From contig NZ_NMQW01000037.1 in NCBI RefSeq assembly GCF_002234615.1, positions 62,001 through 126,000 on the forward strand: a stretch of 64,000 nt of DNA, given 5' to 3'. The notes under the pieces were generated by a model that searched no databases, was not told the origin of the DNA, and saw only the letters and a program-made list of their open reading frames with translations. The position numbers were made by a program, and so were the translations under genes. The stretch comes from Paenibacillus rigui. GTDB taxonomy: Bacteria > Bacillota > Bacilli > Paenibacillales > NBRC-103111. This document shows positions 43,502 to 51,336 of this stretch, in pieces (the first letter of the stretch is position 1; each line of letters starts with the position of its first letter).

Positions 43502-45793
43502 ATGATGGCAAAAAGCAGTGTATTGGGATATCCGCGTATTGGTGTGGATAGAGAATGGAAAAAGGTATTGGAAGCGTACTGGGCAGGAAAGCTTGATGAA
43601 GCTCAGCTTGAAAGTCAATTGCAAGAAATCCGCCTGAATCATTTACGCAAACAGCAGCAGAAAGGAATTGACTATATTCCTGTCAATGATTTCAGTTATT
43701 ATGACCATATTCTCGATACATCCGCCATGTTCGGCATCATCCCGCAGAGATTTGCTTATAAGGGCGGTATTGTGCCATTGTCCGTATATTACGGAGTTGC
43801 GCGAGGAACGAAGGATGCAGCGGCCAGCGAGATGACCAAGTGGTTTAACACCAATTATCATTATATCGTTCCTGAATTGAACGGTGCAGTCCCGGTGCTC
43901 ACCGAAAACAAACCTCTTAAGGCATATCGTGAAGCGAAGGAAAAACTCGGGATCGAAGGAAAGCCTGTGTTGGTAGGTCCTCTAACCTTCCTGAAGCTGT
44001 CCAAAGGGTTCAATAAGTCGGAGGCGGAGGCCTGGCTGAACCGTCTGCTTCCGCTGTATGCACAAATTGTACAAGAGCTTGAACAAGAAGGCGTTCAATG
44101 GGTTCAGATTGATGAGCCGATTCTGGTAACTCAATTAAGTGAAGCGGACATCCACAATCTGAAGAGAATCTACGAAACATTGGCCGCGGCGGCACCGACC
44201 TTGAACATCATGCTGCAAACCTATTTTGAATCAGTTGAGTATTATAATGATGTTATTGCGCTGCCGGTTAAAGGGATTGGCCTGGATTTCGTGCACGGAT
44301 ATTCCGGCAATCTTCAAGCCATCCGGACGCTTGGTTTTCCTTCGGACAAAATTTTGGGGGCAGGCGTTATTGATGGCCGTGGCATTTGGCGAGCATCGCT
44401 TCAGAGCAAACTAGATGTATTGGAAGAACTGGCTGAGCTCGTTACTTCGGAAAGAATTATGGTTCAATCTTCTTGCAGCCTGCTTCACGTACCCGTAACG
44501 ACAGAACACGAGACGAAGCTTACAGCTGAATTGAAGCATGCACTCGCATTCGCAGATCAGAAGCTCGATGAGATTATCATTTTAACCAAAGGATTGTCTT
44601 TAAACCAAGCTGTGATTCAAGACGAGCTGGCCCAAAGCGAGCGGGTAATTCATGACCTGCAGCAATCTGGGGAGCGCAACCGGATAAGCATCCAGAAGGC
44701 CGTTGAAGAGCTCCGTGAAAAAGAACCGGAACGATCGCAGCCTTTTGCCGAGCGTTATTCAGCTCAGCAAGCCAAATGGCAGCTGCCATTGTTCCCGACA
44801 ACAACGATCGGCAGCTTCCCGCAATCTGCAGAGGTTCGCAAAGCACGTCAACTGTGGAGAAAAGGAGAATGGACTCACGAGCAGTATACGGAATTTATCC
44901 GGAAGCAAATGGATATCTGGATCAAGATCCAGGAAGATATCGGCTTGGATGTGCTTGTGCATGGAGAGTTTGAACGTACCGATATGGTTGAATTTTTTGG
45001 CGAGAAGCTTGCAGGCTTTGCATTTACCCAAAACGGATGGGTGCAATCGTACGGTTCCCGCTGCGTCAAACCTCCGGTCATTTTCGGAGATGTAGCGTTC
45101 ATGGGTGAAATGACGGTCGAAGAAACGAAATATGCCCAGTCGCAAACGAATCGGCCGGTGAAAGGAATGCTGACCGGACCGATCACCATTATGAACTGGT
45201 CCTTCGTCCGTGAAGATATCCCGCGGAAGCATATTGCCTATCAATTAGCTTATGCGCTCAGACAAGAAGTGGAGGCGCTGGAGCAGGCAGGGATCGGCAT
45301 GATTCAGGTCGACGAGCCTGCGGTCCGCGAAGGGTTGCCGCTCAAAGAAATCGGGCAGGCCGAATATCTTGCATGTGCGGTCAAAGCTTTTCGTATCGCC
45401 ACTTGCACCGTACAGGCAACCACGCAAATTCATACGCATATGTGCTATTGTGAATTCCATGATATGATTGATTCGATCAAAGCGATGGATGCCGATGTTA
45501 TTTCCATTGAGACTTCCCGAAGCCATGGCGAGCTCATTCACAGCTTTGAATTAAACACCTATGAACTGGGTATTGGACTAGGCGTATACGACATTCACAG
45601 TCCTCGTATTCCTGGAGTCGATGAAATGACCCGTATGATTGAGCGTGCGCTGCGTGTATTGGATGCGAAGCTGTTCTGGATTAATCCGGATTGCGGACTT
45701 AAGACCCGCGGGCTTGATGAGACGATTACCTCCTTGCGCAACATGGTAGAGGCAACCCAAATTATCCGCGGCAAATATTCAGCAGCAGTGTAG
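43502..45793 (+). CDS. metE: Cobalamin-independent methionine synthase
   Basis: A 763-residue MetE. It has two similar barrel halves. The C-terminal catalytic half shows TTTIGSFPQSAEVRKAR, HGEFERTDMVEFFGEKL, HTHMCYCEF (zinc ligands) and WINPDCGLKTRG with the last zinc Cys. It methylates homocysteine from methyltetrahydropteroyl-polyglutamate. GAGGAG precedes the ATG at 43502; a second ATG follows directly. No S-box or T-box leader is evident in the 150 bases between the LysR terminator and the start. Confidence 0.96.
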   Translation: MMAKSSVLGYPRIGVDREWKKVLEAYWAGKLDEAQLESQLQEIRLNHLRKQQQKGIDYIPVNDFSYYDHILDTSAMFGIIPQRFAYKGGIVPLSVYYGVARGTKDAAASEMTKWFNTNYHYIVPELNGAVPVLTENKPLKAYREAKEKLGIEGKPVLVGPLTFLKLSKGFNKSEAEAWLNRLLPLYAQIVQELEQEGVQWVQIDEPILVTQLSEADIHNLKRIYETLAAAAPTLNIMLQTYFESVEYYNDVIALPVKGIGLDFVHGYSGNLQAIRTLGFPSDKILGAGVIDGRGIWRASLQSKLDVLEELAELVTSERIMVQSSCSLLHVPVTTEHETKLTAELKHALAFADQKLDEIIILTKGLSLNQAVIQDELAQSERVIHDLQQSGERNRISIQKAVEELREKEPERSQPFAERYSAQQAKWQLPLFPTTTIGSFPQSAEVRKARQLWRKGEWTHEQYTEFIRKQMDIWIKIQEDIGLDVLVHGEFERTDMVEFFGEKLAGFAFTQNGWVQSYGSRCVKPPVIFGDVAFMGEMTVEETKYAQSQTNRPVKGMLTGPITIMNWSFVREDIPRKHIAYQLAYALRQEVEALEQAGIGMIQVDEPAVREGLPLKEIGQAEYLACAVKAFRIATCTVQATTQIHTHMCYCEFHDMIDSIKAMDADVISIETSRSHGELIHSFELNTYELGIGLGVYDIHSPRIPGVDEMTRMIERALRVLDAKLFWINPDCGLKTRGLDETITSLRNMVEATQIIRGKYSAAV

Positions 45794-45826
45794 AGTTGAT
45801 TAGCTTTTCATCAAAGGAATAAAATC

Positions 45827-45856
45827 GAAGGAGACCGCCTAAACGGTCTCCTTCCT
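45827..45856. terminator. Bidirectional terminator between metE and the convergent small gene
   Basis: Perfect 11-base arms GAAGGAGACCG and CGGTCTCCTTC with a 6-base loop. The better T-run is on the - strand (GATTTTATT), so it serves both genes. Confidence 0.75.
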
Positions 45857-45918
45857 TGATTCTGTCTTCAATTTACTGTAACGGATGTTGTACATATTGT
45901 CTGCTTTCTTGAATCCTA

Positions 45919-46332
45919 TTATCCGGCAACAACAGATCCGCCGAAGAATGAACCTTGAACGGTGCCGCCTGTTCCTCCAGTCAGTTGAATTGTTAGAGTA
46001 TAACGAATCTGACCGGTTAAAACATTTGCAGCTGGTGGGAAATCTGTAACCGTATAAGAAGGCGGATTAACATTTGCCAGATTCGTTCCTGCATAATCTG
46101 CAGTGAAAAGTGGAGTGCCTTCTCTAGCAATTTGAACTCGGTAGGTTCCTGCAGTTAAACCTGTAAGAATTATCATTGCATTGAGCTCGACTCGAACATT
46201 GCCTACATTTTGAGCTAAGACTCCAACTGTTTGTAAGCCAATATCTCCAATTAATACAGGTGTTGCAAGAATCGGTACGGTTGCACCTTGGGAGATCACT
46301 GAAATTCGCTGATCCAGAAATTGTGTTGGCAT
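45919..46332 (-). CDS. Hypothetical Gly/Thr/Val-rich beta-type protein (137 aa)
   Basis: A 137-residue protein without a signal peptide, rich in Val, Thr, Ile and Gly, with alternating patterns (TAGTYRVQIAREG, RYTLTIQLTGGTGG) that suggest a beta-sandwich. The ending TGGTGGTVQGSFFGGSVVAG is Gly-rich. This look is common in exosporium or spore-surface proteins of Bacillales, but I do not recognise a family. GAGGTG seven to eight bases before the ATG. Confidence 0.7.
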   Translation of the reverse strand: MPTQFLDQRISVISQGATVPILATPVLIGDIGLQTVGVLAQNVGNVRVELNAMIILTGLTAGTYRVQIAREGTPLFTADYAGTNLANVNPPSYTVTDFPPAANVLTGQIRYTLTIQLTGGTGGTVQGSFFGGSVVAG

Positions 46333-46785
46333 TATTTTTCACCTCCAGGTTCGTGATACTATAAACTATGAATATATTAAAAATTTGACAGTGCTTTCTA
46401 GTAAAATAAGCATAAATCTACTAAATTCATTAAGTGAAAAAACGAAGAACAGCTATCCTAGGAAGCTGTTCTTCGTTTATGGTCTTTCGATTGAATTATT
46501 GATTGAGTATATCGCATGCTATGTGCAGTTATTATTTTTTGGCCTTTCACAGGTGGACTGCTGGATCGTTTCGGCAGGTGTCCTTTTATAGGGGCTGCAG
46601 CTCTTCGTCTTGTCGATGCATATGTATGATCGGGTGGGTGGAATCCTAGTTTTGATAGGCCGATGTTCGTTTCTTGATTTGCCATTTATAAACATAACGA
46701 AAAAGGGGATAGATCGTTGGTGGGAAAGCCACAATAGGCTTTGTGTTCATCGAACAACACATATTCCAAGGAGGCGTGACTTATA
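46333..46785. other. Intergenic stretch with one hairpin
   Basis: About 450 bases without a supported gene. It contains a strong hairpin (46444-46476; ACGAAGAACAGCT and AGCTGTTCTTCGT) with T-runs on both strands. Frames at 46385-46591 (+) and 46458-46685 (-) are open but lack ribosome binding sites and known features. Confidence 0.5.
46440..46482. terminator. Hairpin terminator in the gap
   Basis: Arms ACGAAGAACAGCT and AGCTGTTCTTCGT with a short loop (TCCTAGGA region), A6 before and TTTA after. The better T-run is on the - strand, implying a leftward transcript from 46.5-46.8 kb. Confidence 0.6.
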
Positions 46786-47217
46786 ATGAATACTAAAAAA
46801 GAGGCTGTAACTCAAGAACAAATCGCAGATAAGGTAAAAGCCGAAGTAGCGAGTGAGTTAACACCGTTGGAAAATCAGCTGAACCAAATCCAAAAAATTT
46901 TAACTCAAGTTCAAAATCCAACGCAAAGCACCGCTTCCACTGGTTCTACTCAAAACCAGCAACAGCTGGGCCAGCTTGTGAATCAAATGAACCAATTTAA
47001 CCAACAAGTTCAAAATCAGCAAAAACAAGCTATTCAGCAGCTTCAACAATCGATTCAACAAGCCAGCCAAACCCTGAACCAAGCGAATCAAACTGTTCAA
47101 TCCTTTCAAATGCTTAGCCAAATGCAGCAGCTAATTCAACAATCCCAGCAATCCGCAAATCAAATCAACCAACAAAGCTCTAACCAAAGCAATATGGGTA
47201 TAAATCAAACTCATTAA
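46786..47217 (+). CDS. Gln-rich coiled-coil protein (143 aa)
   Basis: A 143-residue protein in which Gln and Asn make up a large share of residues 40-143 (runs such as NQMNQFNQQVQNQQKQAIQQ). Heptad-like spacing of Leu, Val and Met suggests a long coiled coil. The first 40 residues are charged (VTQEQIADKVKAEVASEL). No signal peptide or membrane segment. CAAGGAGGCG precedes the ATG, and a terminator follows. Similar Q-rich proteins occur as spore-associated or structural proteins, but no function can be assigned. Confidence 0.75.
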   Translation: MNTKKEAVTQEQIADKVKAEVASELTPLENQLNQIQKILTQVQNPTQSTASTGSTQNQQQLGQLVNQMNQFNQQVQNQQKQAIQQLQQSIQQASQTLNQANQTVQSFQMLSQMQQLIQQSQQSANQINQQSSNQSNMGINQTH

Positions 47218-47236
47218 ATATTTCTTTCATTCTATT

Positions 47237-47268
47237 TTGCGGGTTACGTTTTAAACGTAACCCTTATT
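47237..47268 (+). terminator. Intrinsic terminator after the Gln-rich gene
   Basis: Arms GGGTTACGTTT and AAACGTAACCC with almost no loop, then TTATTT. Confidence 0.7.
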
Positions 47269-47313
47269 TACCAGTAAATGGTTCTGGAAAATGTCAGAAG
47301 ATGAAAGGGAACG

Positions 47314-48438
47314 ATGGGTATGCTGATTACAGCTCTGGTCTTAATACTGATTATCATTGGCATAGGTATTGCTGCCTGGAAAAACTTCCCTAAAAGCAAC
47401 GAAATGTCTTTTGAAAAGAAGGATCGTCCAAATTGGGATCATCCCCATAAATTAAAGGAAGCTATTAACATTGAAGCTGCTCAAGAGCTTCATCCATTTG
47501 AAGAAACCTACAAAAATAATGTTGTCAAAAAAACGGAACCGACCTCAATAAAAAATCATCTTCATATCGTTGACCATAAGGTCGAAAAACCGCAGCTTAC
47601 TGGAATTCATAAAGTAGAGGATAACGCCAAAAATTCGGTACACTACGTTAAACATAAGGCAGAAGAAAAAGCAAAACAAACAGTACATCCCATAACACAA
47701 CCTAAGGTAAAAGAGAATGCTAAAACCCCGTTACAGGCTGTAAAGACAAAGGAGAAGGCCAAACCCCCAGTACAGACTGTAACACATAAGGCAGAAGAGA
47801 AGACGAAAACCCCGATACAGACCGCAGCACACAAGGTAGAGGAGAAAGTCAAAGCCCCAATACAGACCGTAACGCGGAAGGCAGAAGAGAAGGTCAAAGC
47901 CCCGGTACACACTGTAGCAGACGTAGAAGAGAAATCCAAAGCGCCTGTACAGGCTGTAACGCATAAGGCAGAGGAGAAATCCAAAGCCCCGATACAGACC
48001 GTAACGCATAAGGAAGAAGAGAAGACTAAGGTCGCGGTTCAGGCTGCTGCACACAAGGCAGAGGAGAAGACGAAAACTTCTGTTTCGCCGGTAACGCAAA
48101 AAGTAACTGATAAAGCTCAACCTTCAGGACCAAATGTAGCGCCTAACGTACAAGACAAAGCAAGAGGTTCAGTAGTACCCGCATCATCCTCCTATATTGA
48201 AGATCATCGTATCCCTGTTACAGCTTTAACAGCATCGATTCCCTTATCATTGGAAAAACAATTAGATAATATTGAATTAACGGAGTATAAGCTTCAATTC
48301 GATGTTTACAACGAGCTTGTAATGCAGCTGCAAGAGGCTTCCGATACCTTGGTGCAAATGGATGAACAAATCAAATTAATAGGATTAATGAATGATATAG
48401 AGGATGAAATAATAAAGATCAATTCCTCTTCGCATTAG
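47314..48438 (+). CDS. Membrane-anchored protein with tandem 15-residue repeats
   Basis: A 374-residue protein. Residues 1-22 form a membrane anchor (MLITALVLILIIIGIGIAAW). A charged stalk follows, then about ten imperfect 15-residue repeats (about 112-265) of the form HKAEEKxKAPIQTVT, and a C-terminal domain (about 290-374) that looks helical and acidic. The repeats resemble apolipophorin/LEA-like amphipathic helices, with lysine-rich and acidic faces. Start ATG at 47314 behind AAAGGGAA. Function unknown; a role at the membrane or in the spore is a guess. The C-terminal part is not repetitive and may be the functional unit. Confidence 0.8.
   Translation: MGMLITALVLILIIIGIGIAAWKNFPKSNEMSFEKKDRPNWDHPHKLKEAINIEAAQELHPFEETYKNNVVKKTEPTSIKNHLHIVDHKVEKPQLTGIHKVEDNAKNSVHYVKHKAEEKAKQTVHPITQPKVKENAKTPLQAVKTKEKAKPPVQTVTHKAEEKTKTPIQTAAHKVEEKVKAPIQTVTRKAEEKVKAPVHTVADVEEKSKAPVQAVTHKAEEKSKAPIQTVTHKEEEKTKVAVQAAAHKAEEKTKTSVSPVTQKVTDKAQPSGPNVAPNVQDKARGSVVPASSSYIEDHRIPVTALTASIPLSLEKQLDNIELTEYKLQFDVYNELVMQLQEASDTLVQMDEQIKLIGLMNDIEDEIIKINSSSH
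47650..48100 (+). repeat. Tandem imperfect 45-bp coding repeats
   Basis: About ten in-frame copies of a 45-base unit encoding HKAEEKxKxPVQTVT-type repeats. Two copies are one codon shorter (42 bases). The copies in the middle are nearly identical at the DNA level, which suggests recent expansion by slippage or recombination. Confidence 0.8.
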
Positions 48439-48803
48439 CCGCCGCGGGAATTGAAATCAAGACATTAACGGCCCTGATCGCATTGTAAATGCGGAAGGGT
48501 CGTTCTTTATTTTTAAACGAAAGACGACATTTCCATAACCAAAATAAGCCAGTACAGTACAACTAAGGAACTTCAAGGATGACGTTCACTGACTTCTCAC
48601 TTTTTACCACCGTTTTAATCGCATATACTCCCATATAATAGTAAATAAATATTTTAATCTATATTAAATAATGATACACTATACTAAGGTTAAAATTGAA
48701 CCAGAAAAGATGTGTGACTAGGTCCGCCCTGGCTTGCTGTAATATACCTAAGCCGGAGCGCTTACATCCTTTCTGTAAATCTTAGGATATAAGGACGGTT
48801 AAA
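48439..48803. other. Intergenic region upstream of mqo
   Basis: Contains an intrinsic hairpin at 48467-48515 (AACGGCCCT with AGGGTCGTT, inner ATT/AAT pairing, T-rich tail) that ends the preceding gene, then AT-rich sequence (48620-48700) with several TATA-like boxes where the mqo promoter must lie. I could not select one promoter with confidence. Confidence 0.5.
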
Positions 48804-50327
48804 ATGAGCAACAGACAAACTAGAACAGACGTTATCTTAATTGGTGCCGGAATCATGAGTGCGACTTTGGGGTCACTGCTGAAAGAATTAGTACCAGACT
48901 GGGAAATTACAGTGTTTGAGAGACTTGCAACCGCAGGAGAAGAAAGTTCTAATGAATGGAATAATGCGGGAACAGGGCATTCCTCGCTGTGCGAGCTTAA
49001 CTACACCGTCGAAAAACAGGACGGATCTATAGATATTAGCAAAGCGATAAAGATTAACGAAGAGTATCAAGTTTCAAAACAGTTTTGGTCTTATTTAGTC
49101 AACAGCAATCTGATACGTAATCCGCGGGACTTTATCGTGCCATTGCCTCACATGAGTTTAGTTCAAGGGGAACAAAATGTATCGTTTTTGAAAAGACGCT
49201 TTGATGCAATGTCCAACAATCCGTTGTTTCAAGGGATGGAATTTTCCGATGACCCGCAAAAATTGATGGAATGGATTCCACTTATTATGAAAGACCGCGA
49301 ATTGAATGAACCTATCGCCGCAACAAGAATCGAATCTGGAACGGATGTTAACTTTGGCGCTTTAACGCGTACATTGTTTACCCACTTAAAGAGCAAAAAC
49401 GTAGATATTAAATATAAACATAATGTAGATGACATTAAACGTACTAGCGATGGCTTATGGGAATTGAAAGTACGGAATGTCGATAGTGGTACGGTGGAAC
49501 ACCACACTGCAAAATTCGTCTTTATCGGCGGTGGGGGAGGAAGCTTGCATTTGCTGCAAAAATCCGGTATTCCTGAAGGAAGAGGAATTGGAGGGTTTCC
49601 GGTAAGCGGCATATTTATGGTGTGTCAAAAACCGGAAATTGTATCGCAGCACCATGCAAAAGTATACGGTAAAGCACCGGTTGGCGCACCTCCAATGTCT
49701 GTGCCACATCTTGATACTAGATTTATCGACAAGAAAAAATCATTGTTCTTTGGACCGTTTGCTGGCTTCTCGCCAAAGTTTTTAAAAACCGGATCCATGT
49801 TTGATTTAATTACTTCAGTAAAAACGGATAATCTTGTAACCATGCTAGCGGCAGGCGTAAAAAACGTGCCATTGACCAAATACTTGATCAAGGAAGTTAT
49901 GTTATCGAAAGAACAGCGTATGGAAGCATTACGTGAATTTGTTCCGAACGCTAAAAGCGAGGACTGGGACTTAGTGGTAGCGGGCCAAAGGGTGCAGGTT
50001 ATTAAAGATACTGCTGCCGGTAAAGGAACGCTCCAATTTGGTACGGAAGTGATTAGTGCCGCGGATGGTTCGATAGCTGCATTACTCGGCGCTTCTCCGG
50101 GTGCTTCTACCGCCGTTTCCGTCATGCTTGAGGTCATCAGTAAATGTTTCCCGCAACATGTCAAAGCTTGGGAACCGAAAATAAAAGAAATGATTCCTTC
50201 TTATGGAGTGTCATTATTGAAGAAGCCAGAGCTTATTCGGGAAATTGATGCTTTAACAGCGCGGACGCTAGGACTAAATGAAAGCTCACAGTCAGAGCAG
50301 GTACGTCAAACGGTATCGGTATCCTAA
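48804..50327 (+). CDS. mqo: Malate:quinone oxidoreductase
   Basis: A 507-residue FAD enzyme that oxidises malate to oxaloacetate and passes electrons to quinone at the membrane, replacing or backing up malate dehydrogenase. It has the FAD motif [17 protein letters not shown], the family marker [35 protein letters not shown] and [14 protein letters not shown] near the end. AAGGACGG precedes the ATG. Length is normal. Confidence 0.95.
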   Translation: MSNRQTRTDVILIGAGIMSATLGSLLKELVPDWEITVFERLATAGEESSNEWNNAGTGHSSLCELNYTVEKQDGSIDISKAIKINEEYQVSKQFWSYLVNSNLIRNPRDFIVPLPHMSLVQGEQNVSFLKRRFDAMSNNPLFQGMEFSDDPQKLMEWIPLIMKDRELNEPIAATRIESGTDVNFGALTRTLFTHLKSKNVDIKYKHNVDDIKRTSDGLWELKVRNVDSGTVEHHTAKFVFIGGGGGSLHLLQKSGIPEGRGIGGFPVSGIFMVCQKPEIVSQHHAKVYGKAPVGAPPMSVPHLDTRFIDKKKSLFFGPFAGFSPKFLKTGSMFDLITSVKTDNLVTMLAAGVKNVPLTKYLIKEVMLSKEQRMEALREFVPNAKSEDWDLVVAGQRVQVIKDTAAGKGTLQFGTEVISAADGSIAALLGASPGASTAVSVMLEVISKCFPQHVKAWEPKIKEMIPSYGVSLLKKPELIREIDALTARTLGLNESSQSEQVRQTVSVS

Positions 50328-50389
50328 AATTTTATATCGCCATAGATATGGCACACGTCAGGGTTCGCAGAATTGCGGATCCTTTTTTA

Positions 50390-51184
50390 TTATTTGAAGT
50401 ATTTGCGCATATTATTTCTGAATTCTCTCGGGGACATCCCATATTTGGCATGAAAAACACGATTGAAAGTACGTTGGCTGTCAAAGCCGGCATGGCTGCT
50501 TATTGTGGATAATGAGGCATCGGTTGTACGAATCAGCTTGGCAGCGTGTTCGGCACGGAGCATTCCGAGATAGTTCCTGAGATTTATTTTTATTTTGTCC
50601 GAAAATATATGAGATATGTAGTATTTGCTCATACAAAATTCAGCAGCAAGAGAATCGAGTGTAATGGGCTCTGTAAAATTGTTGGCTAAATACTCCATCA
50701 TTTTTTTACTCATATCCTGAACAGGAATTCGCTGCCGCTGCTTCAGCTCCAATTGGCGCAGTAGATGAGACATAATAACATAGGTCCAGCCAAGCTTTAC
50801 GGCAAATTCATCCTTCTTCTTGATATGCCTTAATGCATATACAGCCTCTTCATGGATGTTTGCTTTAGATATAGTAGGAGACAAGGGCTGGAAGTTTTCA
50901 AAATCCGGAAAAATCCCTCCAAACAAGCGCGGGTTACATAGAATTACGATAGACTCTGCAGGATCTTCTTCTTTTTTAATATAACAATGTACAATATCCG
51001 GGAAGATGATTGCCGCTTCGCCTTCATGGATTTCATACGTAATTTCATCAATCTCGACATATTGGACTCCTGAAAAAACATAAAGTATTTCGATATTTCT
51101 GTGCATATGCGCAGGAAACATCAGTTGTTTCGATAGACGAAATAACCTCAATTCTTTCGTTTGTATCTCGTAGAAAGGTAACAT
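50390..51184 (-). CDS. AraC family transcriptional regulator
   Basis: A 264-residue regulator with a cupin-like sensor domain (about 1-150; HEGEAAIIFPDIVHCY) and two C-terminal helix-turn-helix motifs (LAAEFCMSKYYISHIF and ISSHAGFDSQRTFNRVFHAKYGMSPREFR). It is divergent from the pectate lyase with about 150 bases between, so it likely senses a pectin-derived sugar and controls that gene. GGGTGGGA precedes the ATG. Confidence 0.88.
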   Translation of the reverse strand: MLPFYEIQTKELRLFRLSKQLMFPAHMHRNIEILYVFSGVQYVEIDEITYEIHEGEAAIIFPDIVHCYIKKEEDPAESIVILCNPRLFGGIFPDFENFQPLSPTISKANIHEEAVYALRHIKKKDEFAVKLGWTYVIMSHLLRQLELKQRQRIPVQDMSKKMMEYLANNFTEPITLDSLAAEFCMSKYYISHIFSDKIKINLRNYLGMLRAEHAAKLIRTTDASLSTISSHAGFDSQRTFNRVFHAKYGMSPREFRNNMRKYFK

Positions 51185-51268
51185 GAATATCCCACCCAGT
51201 GCAATTTTTGGCTACTACTCAATGTGTTTTGTCCAAAATCATCCCATGCCCTATGTTATAATTCTATT

Positions 51269-51305
51269 AATTATTACCAGTTGGTAATAATTGAAAGCGC
51301 TTTTA
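51269..51305 (+). promoter_or_regulatory. Palindrome and cre-like site upstream of the pectate lyase
   Basis: A perfect inverted repeat with 10-base arms (AATTATTACC and GGTAATAATT, 4-base centre) at 51269-51292 is directly followed by TGAAAGCGCTTTTA (51292-51305), which differs from the catabolite-responsive element consensus at one conserved position. They lie 30-70 bases before the start codon and suggest a dedicated regulator plus CcpA repression. Confidence 0.6.
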
Positions 51306-51336
51306 TACTGATTCATACTTGAGGAGGGATTAGATT

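Noticed and set aside
46385-46685. Two short overlapping ORFs, one on each strand
   Set aside because: Neither has an RBS, and a terminator-like hairpin lies within the region.
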